Shown piece after piece: positions 1 through 5,274 of a DNA stretch of 8,930 nt; position 1 is the first letter of the stretch, and each line of letters opens with the position of its first letter. The DNA is from Sulfurimonas sp. (GTDB taxonomy: Bacteria > Campylobacterota > Campylobacteria > Campylobacterales > Sulfurimonadaceae). The notes under the pieces are model-generated. The model ran no database searches, was not told where the DNA came from, and saw only the letters and a program-made list of their open reading frames with translations. The stretch lies in the NCBI GenBank assembly GCA_027066935.1, contig JAMOMX010000323.1, forward strand, positions 1 to 8,930, written 5' to 3'. Made by a program: the position numbers and the translations under genes.

Positions 1-1
1 T

Positions 2-1033
2 AATTTTTTTCCTAGAAATCAAAAGGGAGTTGCAAGTTTTTTTGAAAGAGTGGTATCTAGTAATCATGAAGAATTAGTAAAAAATATTCAAAAAATTAAA
101 ACTGATCTAAATTTAAATGATTGGGGCACATATTTATTGGTTTTAGAGCTATCTAAACAGGTATATACACAACAAGATAATATAAAACTTTTTAGTTGGT
201 TTATCTTTAATAAACTAGGCTATGCTGTAAAAGTAGGAATTGTAAATAAACATATAGTACTTCTTCATTACTCAAAAAAAATTATCTACTCTACACCTAA
301 CTATAGCTTTTCAAAGAAAAAATTTTATGCATTGTCTCACTACAATAAGGGGAGTATTGGTAGACTTTACACATATGCTCAAAATTATCCTGGTTCTGAT
401 AAGCCTTTGGATCTCTCTTTAAAATCACTTCCAAATTTTGTAGAAAATAAGCAACATAAAAATTTGAGTTTTATCAACAATGGAGAAAATATAAAAATTG
501 AATTTAGTTATAACAAGAATTTAATTGATTTTATGGCTACATATCCTCAAGCTAATTATGAGACATATTTTAATGCACCACTTGAAAATGAAACATATAC
601 TCAGATAGCAAAAGGGCTAAAGAAACATATAGATGGCAAGAAAATCAGTGAAGCGATGAATTTTGTACTTCATTTTGTGCAAAAATCTTTTATATATGAG
701 GTAGACAACCAACAGTTTGGACGTGAAAAAGTTATGTTTGCTCAAGAAACACTTTATTTTAATAGATCTGATTGCGAAGATAGAGCTATACTTTTTTCAT
801 ATTTAATTAAAGAGTTGTTTGGGGTTAGTGTATTAGGAGTTAAATATAAAGACCATATGACTACTGCTCTTTACATTCCAATTGATGGAGATACTATTAA
901 GGTTAACTCAAAAAGATTCGTGATAGCTGACCCTACATACATTAACGCTAATATTGGTCAAAGTATGCCAAAATACAAACCAATGAAACCAGATAGTTTT
1001 ATTATACTTGATAGACAAGCAGGAAATATATAA
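2..1033 (+). CDS. Transglutaminase-fold protein, possible cysteine protease (5' end outside window)
   Basis: The reading frame is open from the first bases of the window, so the gene starts upstream. A GTG at 50 would give 327 residues, but 16 sense codons precede it and no convincing ribosome binding site does, so I treat the gene as 5'-truncated. Numbered from that GTG, the last third resembles the transglutaminase/papain-like fold: C242 in a SDCEDRAILFSYL stretch, H269 in KDHMTTAL and D294 in FVIADPTY give the usual Cys-His-Asp order and spacing. The first 200 residues carry no domain I recognise. Any signal peptide would lie outside the window. The stop codon overlaps the ATG of the next gene (TAATG), so the two are probably co-translated. 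Known relatives of this fold include peptidases and the biofilm protease LapG. The substrate here is unknown. The fold is fairly sure; the activity is inferred. Confidence 0.75.
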   Translation, partial: NFFPRNQKGVASFFERVVSSNHEELVKNIQKIKTDLNLNDWGTYLLVLELSKQVYTQQDNIKLFSWFIFNKLGYAVKVGIVNKHIVLLHYSKKIIYSTPNYSFSKKKFYALSHYNKGSIGRLYTYAQNYPGSDKPLDLSLKSLPNFVENKQHKNLSFINNGENIKIEFSYNKNLIDFMATYPQANYETYFNAPLENETYTQIAKGLKKHIDGKKISEAMNFVLHFVQKSFIYEVDNQQFGREKVMFAQETLYFNRSDCEDRAILFSYLIKELFGVSVLGVKYKDHMTTALYIPIDGDTIKVNSKRFVIADPTYINANIGQSMPKYKPMKPDSFIILDRQAGNI

Positions 1034-2286
1034 TGTTAAAAGAAGATTTATCGAATGAGTTTTATGTTTATGTAGATATATTAACTGGGTTAGAAAATAG
1101 ATATGCTTTTTTTGAATACCTTAAATCAAATTCAATGGCTAGTTTATGTCTAATTAACTTAGACAATTTTTCTAGTATAAACAATTCTTATGGGTATAAA
1201 ATTGGAGATGAGCTTTTAATAGAGGTTGCAAAATTATTAAAAAAAATAAAACTTGATAATTCCACTTTATTTAAAAATTACGGTGATGAATTTTTTATTG
1301 TATTGGATAAAACTGTAGATAAAAGCGAACTACTAATGCTTTGTGAATCTTTAATATCTTTTTTTAATCATACAGAAATTTATATTAAAGAAATTGATTT
1401 TGATATAAAAGTATCTATCAGTATTGGTGCTTCTATTGCAGGTGGTGCTGATAGTTTAAAACAAGCAGAATTTGCTTTATCTGAATCCAGAAAATATCAT
1501 AAAAATTCATATCTTCTCTATGATTCAAATGCAAAATATGTAATAAAAAAATTGGAATTAGAGATATGGATAAACAAAGTAAAAGAAGCATTGGAAGAGG
1601 AAAGAGTAAATGCTTTTTTTCAACCAATAATAAACAATAAAACAAATAAAGTTGAAAAATTTGAGTGCCTAGCAAGGATAAAAGAGGAAGAAAACATTAT
1701 CTCACCTTATCTATTTATGCAAGCAACTATAGAATCAGGTTTAATGGTTTTGTTTACAAAAACAATGATTAAACAAAGTTTTAAAAAATTTAGTGATAAT
1801 TCATTTGAATTTTCTATAAATATAACTGGAAATGACTTTCAATCAGAATATTTAGAAATTTTTTTAACTGTTAATGCAAAAAGATACAACATTGATCCAT
1901 CTCGTGTGGTTTTAGAGATTTTAGAAGATATCACTATGCTAAATGATAATAAATTATTAGTACAAATTAATAATTTGAGAAAACTAGGCTTTCAGATTGC
2001 TATAGATGATTTTGGAGCTATGAATTCAAACTTTTCAAGACTTTTAGAGATAAGTCCTGATTATTTAAAAATTGATGGTATATTTATAAAAAATATTTGT
2101 TCAAGCAAAAAAAGTCAAATAATAGTAGAAGCAATTGTACATGTTTGTAAACAAAGCAACATTAAGGTTATTGCAGAATTTGTCCACTCTAAAGAGGTTC
2201 AAGAAAAAATTTTAGAACTTGGAATTGAATATTCTCAAGGGTATTATTTTAGTGAGCCAACTAAAGAGTTGGTTACTAGTTTTTAG
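1033..2286 (+). CDS. Soluble GGDEF-EAL protein, probable c-di-GMP phosphodiesterase
   Basis: The protein has 417 residues and two domains with no sensor domain or membrane segment. It enters the GGDEF domain almost at once (DILTGLENR at 15-23; metal Asp in INLDNF at 41-46; motif at 83-87). The motif reads YGDEF, so the first glycine is lost, and there is no RxxD inhibitory site just before it. Cyclase activity is therefore doubtful, though GTP binding could remain. The EAL domain spans about 185-412. EAL reads ECL (E211), and the other residues expected for cyclic-di-GMP hydrolysis are visible: N263, E295, D325-D326, K346, E382 and Q402 (SQGYYFSEP). I infer an active phosphodiesterase, perhaps tuned by GTP at the degenerate GGDEF domain, as in known hybrid proteins. 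The start overlaps the stop of the transglutaminase-like gene, which suggests a shared process. Confidence 0.9.
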   Translation: MLKEDLSNEFYVYVDILTGLENRYAFFEYLKSNSMASLCLINLDNFSSINNSYGYKIGDELLIEVAKLLKKIKLDNSTLFKNYGDEFFIVLDKTVDKSELLMLCESLISFFNHTEIYIKEIDFDIKVSISIGASIAGGADSLKQAEFALSESRKYHKNSYLLYDSNAKYVIKKLELEIWINKVKEALEEERVNAFFQPIINNKTNKVEKFECLARIKEEENIISPYLFMQATIESGLMVLFTKTMIKQSFKKFSDNSFEFSINITGNDFQSEYLEIFLTVNAKRYNIDPSRVVLEILEDITMLNDNKLLVQINNLRKLGFQIAIDDFGAMNSNFSRLLEISPDYLKIDGIFIKNICSSKKSQIIVEAIVHVCKQSNIKVIAEFVHSKEVQEKILELGIEYSQGYYFSEPTKELVTSF

Positions 2287-2406
2287 TTTGTTCGATGTTA
2301 TATAAACTATAATTACAATCTCAACTTTTTAAGCAAAGTGACTTTCCTGCAATAGATTTAAAACCAGCTTTAAGTTTTAAACATTTTGACACTGTATCAC
2401 AAATAA

Positions 2407-2463
2407 GGGGTTTTACATGAAGATACGGGTATATTATGAATACACTTTTATTCCGAGAACTTC
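2407..2463 (+). pseudogene. Broken 5' end of ybgC, copy A
   Basis: An AAGGGG ribosome binding site (2405-2410) and the ATG at 2417 are followed by MKIRVYYE, identical to the first eight residues of the intact YbgC at 3610. The nucleotides differ at four codons, all synonymous (ATA/ATT, CGG/AGG, GTA/GTG, TAT/TAC). Similarity fades by about codon 10, and the frame stops 21 codons after the ATG. Weaker similarity to the leader of intact ybgC reaches back to about 2361: 21 of 27 positions match between 2361-2387 and 3518-3544. The fragment is in the same orientation as intact ybgC and sits just past the 3' end of the yafQ-dinJ operon. It is too short to encode a thioesterase. Confidence 0.7.
2417..2463 (+). 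repeat. Direct repeat, left copy, flanking the toxin-antitoxin operon
   Basis: Ungapped comparison with 3284-3330 gives 37 identical positions out of 47. The repeat includes the first ten or so codons of a ybgC-like start plus about 17 further bases (ending AACTTC in both copies) that the intact ybgC does not share. The two copies are in the same orientation and 867 bp apart, with the complete yafQ-dinJ operon between them. I infer a segmental duplication or an old insertion boundary. The identity is too low for a fresh target-site duplication. Confidence 0.6.
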
Positions 2464-2538
2464 CGAAAATTGTGGGAGATAAAGGCTTATCTTTGAAATT
2501 AAGTGAAGTTTAGTGACCGTATTTGGTACCGTTTTTAG

Positions 2539-2808
2539 CTATTTAAAGAGTGAACTGTGATTTCCAACTTGAACTAATGCCAGTTCTAAAATATCATCAT
2601 TTATTTTATATATTAAGAGTAAATCTGGTTTTACATGACACTCTCTTAAATCTTTAAAATTTCCAGTTAGTTTATGATCTTTATATTTTTCATCAAGTTC
2701 ATTGTTTTGAGTAAGCAAAATAATTACCTCTTTTAAAAGTTCTCTATCACTAATAGTTAATTTTTTATATTGCTTTTTAAATGAAGATGTCCTAAATATA
2801 GAATACAT
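2539..2808 (-). CDS. yafQ: YafQ-type mRNA interferase toxin
   Basis: The product has 89 residues, close to the E. coli YafQ length of about 92, and belongs to the RelE/YafQ toxins, which cut mRNA on the ribosome. The YafQ catalytic pattern is visible: H45 (DHKL), H58 (RECH), D62 (KPDLLLIY), H84 (GNHSSLF) and F88. The N-terminal FRTSSFKKQYKKL is the usual opening helix. The start codon shares one base with the stop of the upstream antitoxin gene (TAATG on the minus strand), the normal antitoxin-first arrangement that keeps toxin synthesis coupled. No residue is missing, so I expect a functional toxin held in check by DinJ. A broken second copy of the central part lies at 3320-3392. Confidence 0.92.
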   Translation of the reverse strand: MYSIFRTSSFKKQYKKLTISDRELLKEVIILLTQNNELDEKYKDHKLTGNFKDLRECHVKPDLLLIYKINDDILELALVQVGNHSSLFK

Positions 2809-3062
2809 TAGGAATCTAAATCTTTAAATAGTTCATCTGTGGTGTTAAAGCTTTTTCCTTTTTTAGTTTCAAGTTCTTCAATAGAATTTTTAAACTCTTT
2901 TGTAGGTATCTTCACATCAAATGGTAAGCCTTTATTCGCCACAACCATACTTGTAAAGATATTAACGGCTTCAGTAAAATTGAGACCTAAACCTTTCAGT
3001 ATCTCTTTGGCTTCTGCAAATTTATCTTCATCTAGTCTCAAACTTGTTTGTACTTTACTCAT
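2808..3062 (-). CDS. dinJ: RelB/DinJ-family antitoxin
   Basis: The product has 84 residues, against 86 for E. coli DinJ. The N-terminal QTSLRLDEDKFAEAKEILK and the following GLNFTEAVNIFTSMVV form the ribbon-helix-helix DNA-binding domain of this family. The conserved GLPFDVKIP segment marks the switch to the toxin-wrapping C-terminal tail, which is rich in charged residues. In known dinJ-yafQ pairs the antitoxin neutralises the toxin and the complex represses its own promoter. Here an AAGGA ribosome binding site lies about seven bases before the ATG, and the promoter has an inverted repeat between its -35 and -10 elements. The operon runs against the flanking + strand genes, as expected for an inserted cassette. 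Confidence 0.92.
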   Translation of the reverse strand: MSKVQTSLRLDEDKFAEAKEILKGLGLNFTEAVNIFTSMVVANKGLPFDVKIPTKEFKNSIEELETKKGKSFNTTDELFKDLDS

Positions 3063-3074
3063 AACAGATCCTTT

Positions 3075-3099
3075 GTATAATTATACACCATGTGGTATA
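3075..3099. promoter_or_regulatory. Probable autoregulatory operator of dinJ-yafQ
   Basis: Two palindromes overlap. GTATAATTATAC (3075-3086) is a perfect 12-base palindrome that includes the -10 box. TATACACCATGTGGTATA (3082-3099) is an imperfect one filling the -10/-35 spacer. Together they give three GTATA/TATAC half-sites at 3075-3079, 3082-3086 and 3095-3099. Ribbon-helix-helix antitoxins bind such paired half-sites, and the position would block RNA polymerase. The binding itself is inferred. Confidence 0.65.
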
Positions 3100-3108
3100 T
3101 TAAGTCAA
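3080..3108 (-). promoter_or_regulatory. Promoter of the dinJ-yafQ operon
   Basis: Read on the minus strand, TTGACT (3103-3108), a 17-base spacer and TATAAT (3080-3085) form a near-consensus sigma-70 promoter. Transcription would begin at about 3073, giving a leader of only some 11 bases before the ATG at 3062, with AAGGA in between. A full -35 box is uncommon in Campylobacterota, whose promoters usually rely on the -10 box, so this promoter looks foreign in style and should be strong when not repressed. Confidence 0.75.
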
Positions 3109-3147
3109 TATTGATATAATATGTTTCATACTAAGTTTATTAGTTCA

Positions 3148-3174
3148 GTCATTCTCAGTTTGAGTGGGAATCTA
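3148..3174. repeat. Possible REP-like hairpin element
   Basis: ATTCTCA (3151-3157) can pair with TGGGAAT, seven bases further on, through seven pairs including one G-T. The element begins GTCATT and ends GGGAATCTA, which resembles the small dispersed palindromes of the GTCATTCCCG...CGGGAATC kind found between genes in many bacterial genomes. Only one copy is in the window, so dispersal cannot be shown here. Confidence 0.35.
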
Positions 3175-3283
3175 ATATAAAATGCGGTAAATGAAACAGC
3201 CGTGTAATAAGAATATAAGAAATCAGTATCTTAGCTCAAAAAGCAGATAATGACTTAAATCCCTTAAAATAGGAATAAAACAG

Positions 3284-3330
3284 ATGAAAATTTGTGTTTA
3301 TTATGAAGACTCTTCTATTCCTAAAACTTC
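3284..3330 (+). pseudogene. Broken 5' end of ybgC, copy B (right direct repeat)
   Basis: The ATG at 3284 is followed by MKICVYYED, against MKIRVYYED in the intact gene. The codon differences are synonymous except Arg to Cys, one step from a CGT arginine codon. Similarity to ybgC ends near codon 10. The sequence then matches copy A for some 17 bases and runs straight into a yafQ fragment in the opposite orientation. The leader also resembles that of intact ybgC, for instance CAAAAAGCA at 3237-3245 against TAAAAAGCA at 3572-3580. The frame ends after 29 codons. The fragment cannot encode a thioesterase. Confidence 0.65.
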
Positions 3331-3392
3331 ATCATTTATTTTATATATTAAAAGTAAATCTGGTTTAAAATGACATTCTCTTAAATTTTTTA
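3320..3392 (-). pseudogene. Fragment of a second yafQ toxin gene
   Basis: From 3329 the + strand sequence follows 2594 onward with only about five mismatches in the first 58 bases. On the minus strand it still reads NLRECHFKPDLLLIYKIND, matching residues 53-71 of the intact toxin, including the catalytic His and Asp. The N-terminal third, the C-terminal catalytic His and Phe and the whole antitoxin gene are missing. The fragment is joined on one side to the broken ybgC start and on the other to IS21-type istB debris. It cannot make an active toxin. Confidence 0.8.
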
Positions 3393-3401
3393 TTTAAATA
3401 C

Positions 3402-3485
3402 CTACCTTTTAATGGGGATTGGTATTAATTCAACTCTATGAGATAAATGAATTATTTTGTCTAAAATTGCATCTGCAATAGTGTT
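3402..3485 (-). pseudogene. 3' remnant of an IS21-family istB (ATPase) gene
   Basis: The minus strand encodes TIADAILDKIIHLSHRVEL followed by eight more residues and a stop (TAG at 3402-3404). The phrase IADAILDRIVHSSHRIEL is the well-known C-terminal end of IstB, the AAA+ helper ATPase of IS21-type transposition. Only about 27 codons remain. No istA, Walker A or Walker B motif, or IS end is visible nearby. The remnant shows that an IS21-like element once lay here and may have destroyed the second toxin-antitoxin copy. Confidence 0.75.
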
Positions 3486-3609
3486 TGTTTTCTGTATAAT
3501 TACACCAACAAATAATCAAAACAGCTTTCAGTTTCAAAATATTTAGTGATCAATTTAGTGTCGCTATATCTTAAAAAGCACAATAGTAACGTATATAAAG
3601 GGGTTTAGC

Positions 3610-3987
3610 ATGAAGATTAGGGTGTACTATGAAGATACAGATACTGGAGGGGTCGTTTACCATTCTAATTATTTAAATTTTTGTGAAAGAGCTAGAAGTG
3701 ATGCTTTTTTTAAGATAGGAAAAACTCCTGTTTTAGAAAATGGACACTTTGTTGCTAGAAAACTTGAGGCGGATTATTATTCAAGTGCTAAACTTGGAGA
3801 TGAACTAGAAGTAATTAGTAAGCTCTTTGAGATGAAAAGTGCTTCGTTTATACTTAAGCAATATATCTACAAAGATTCTAAAATAATTTTTGAATTAAAA
3901 ATCACTTTAGTTTATATAAATTTTGAAGCAAGGCCTCAAAAGCTAGGTGAATTAAAAAAGTTTATTAGTTCACTATTTGAAAGGTGA
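3610..3987 (+). CDS. ybgC: YbgC-family acyl-CoA thioesterase
   Basis: The product is a 125-residue single hot-dog-fold thioesterase. The N-terminal YYEDTDTGGVVYHSNYL is the family signature, with D11 as the catalytic aspartate and H18 in the YH pair, followed by the usual FCERAR. A second conserved block is FVARKLEADYYSSAKLGDELEV. Relatives hydrolyse short- or medium-chain acyl-CoA esters in the cytosol and form tetramers. In E. coli the gene heads the tol-pal cluster, but no tol genes are here. The ATG at 3610 is chosen because AAAGGGG lies seven bases before it and the signature begins at once. The last 15 bases overlap the convergent gene at 3973. Two broken copies of the first codons lie upstream at 2417 and 3284. 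Confidence 0.95.
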   Translation: MKIRVYYEDTDTGGVVYHSNYLNFCERARSDAFFKIGKTPVLENGHFVARKLEADYYSSAKLGDELEVISKLFEMKSASFILKQYIYKDSKIIFELKITLVYINFEARPQKLGELKKFISSLFER

Positions 3988-5274
3988 AAAATATTTTATA
4001 AATCTTGTTTTAGATGGCTGTAGCAACTCAATGGGGTATAACATTTGGTTGTCTTTCATATCTATTTTGTATTGTCTATCTTGATTTGTGATTTTAGTAA
4101 AAAAAAGATCTATTCCAACAGTAGTTGTATAGTTTATCCAGTCATATACAATGTCATTTCCAAGTAAGTAGTTTGTTTCAATAAATATAGAGTTATGATG
4201 TGTAATAGAGTTCGCAATAATCATTTTATCCCTATCAGTATATTGAGTAAGTGAAAGTATTAATGGATCGTAGTTTATCTGCGTTGAAAGCACATTTGTA
4301 GCATTTACATCATACATAGTTAGCTGTGACATAATCATTGAGCTTTTAACTATTGGCGTATTTATAAAAATTGAACCCTTTACAATTTTTTCATTTTCAA
4401 AAAGTTGTTTTTCAAGATTTGTGGTCCATTTCGGAATTGAAAATTTAACTACACTTAAGTTTCTGTCATCAACTAAATTTTCTACATTGTTTTCATAAAA
4501 AAAAGAATCATCATCATCTTCAAAATAAACATTTTCAAAATAATCACTTTGAATAGGTTTATTCATAAAACTTACCTCTTCATATTGAGATAATTTTTTA
4601 CCAATAGGGGTATTATCATAAAAAATCACTAAAGGTGACACTGTCTCTTTTAGAAGCACATCTATCTGTGCTTTATAATCAATACCGCCAAAATATATAT
4701 TATGTGCTGAAGTATTTAGATCGTTTTTATTTATAGTTGGAAAGTATAATTCTTGAGTTGGCTTTAATGATACAAAAGTTTGAGCCCCTTCTTGGGTAAA
4801 TGGTGCAATTATATAATTAAACCCATCTTCTTCAATTTGTTCAAGTGCCATTAAGATATCCTCAAGATTTTCACTTTCTATATTGTAAGTTTTCAATTCA
4901 AAACTTTGATTTCTTGCAATTAAGTACGCAAAAGAGGCATTTGTTGTTGAAGCAGCATATCTACCAATTTTTTTATATGGTAAAAGTAAAGCGATCTTCA
5001 ATTCATCACTTCTTATTTGTGAACCTATATTAAATATAGAGACACTCATCATCCTTATCTCCTCTTGCTCTTCATCTTCAAGTTGTTTATTTGCATGTGA
5101 AAGAAATGAAAACATCACTTCATTATCAAGATAGTCTTGCATACAATCTTCATTGCAAGGGTAAGGATCAAGATTTTGTATATATGTTTTTGGTAGTGGT
5201 ACACTAGACAACAAATAACTTTTTCCAAAAGCCACTACTGATAAAAATGTTAAAATTGATAATATTACTTTCAT
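3973..5274 (-). CDS. Secreted protein with type 1 periplasmic-binding-protein-like fold
   Basis: The product has 433 residues. A signal peptide is clear: MKVILSILTFLSVVAFG with likely cleavage after G17, so the protein should be periplasmic. C40 and C44 (PCNEDC) could form a disulfide. From about residue 91, ELKIALLLPYKKIGRYA followed by NYIIAPFTQEGAQTFVS looks like a type 1 periplasmic-binding fold of the LpoA/YraM kind, with alternating strands and helices and a short acidic run (DDDD) past the middle. The lipobox of LpoA is absent and I cannot name a ligand. The ATG overlaps the stop of the upstream DNA glycosylase-like gene by four bases (ATGA), so the two are translationally coupled. It ends convergently inside ybgC. 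The fold is inferred from pattern, not shown by a search. Confidence 0.8.
   Translation of the reverse strand: MKVILSILTFLSVVAFGKSYLLSSVPLPKTYIQNLDPYPCNEDCMQDYLDNEVMFSFLSHANKQLEDEEQEEIRMMSVSIFNIGSQIRSDELKIALLLPYKKIGRYAASTTNASFAYLIARNQSFELKTYNIESENLEDILMALEQIEEDGFNYIIAPFTQEGAQTFVSLKPTQELYFPTINKNDLNTSAHNIYFGGIDYKAQIDVLLKETVSPLVIFYDNTPIGKKLSQYEEVSFMNKPIQSDYFENVYFEDDDDSFFYENNVENLVDDRNLSVVKFSIPKWTTNLEKQLFENEKIVKGSIFINTPIVKSSMIMSQLTMYDVNATNVLSTQINYDPLILSLTQYTDRDKMIIANSITHHNSIFIETNYLLGNDIVYDWINYTTTVGIDLFFTKITNQDRQYKIDMKDNQMLYPIELLQPSKTRFIKYFSPFK

Larger units (their letters stand above)
3063..3609. other. Gene-free accessory stretch before ybgC
   Basis: No intact gene lies in these roughly 550 bases. 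From left to right they hold the dinJ promoter and operator, a possible REP-like hairpin, broken ybgC copy B, the yafQ fragment, the istB remnant, and about 90 bases of ybgC leader. A TGTATAATTACACCA at 3493-3507 resembles the dinJ operator with two bases missing and may be a relic of a second dinJ promoter. I see no tRNA or other structured RNA. The remaining pieces (about 3175-3235 and 3545-3595) show nothing I recognise. Confidence 0.6.

Noticed and set aside
2..2286. A LapG/LapD biofilm protease control pair
   Set aside because: The GGDEF-EAL protein has no transmembrane or periplasmic HAMP-like part and keeps its EAL catalytic residues, unlike LapD.
2333..2520. Minus-strand open frame opposite broken ybgC copy A
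   Set aside because: It runs through the ybgC-like start and its leader in antisense and resembles no family I know; the ybgC similarity explains the region better.
2839..3114. Open + strand frame opposite dinJ
   Set aside because: It is antisense to a clear RelB/DinJ family gene and its promoter, and its product has no recognisable motif.
2417..3330. Direct repeats as a classical transposon target-site duplication
   Set aside because: 47 bp at about 79% identity is too long and too diverged, and the repeat is explained largely by ybgC coding sequence.
3063..3609. CRISPR array or tRNA in the gene-free stretch
   Set aside because: No regularly spaced short repeats, no cloverleaf arms and no CCA-type end are visible; the stretch is gene debris.
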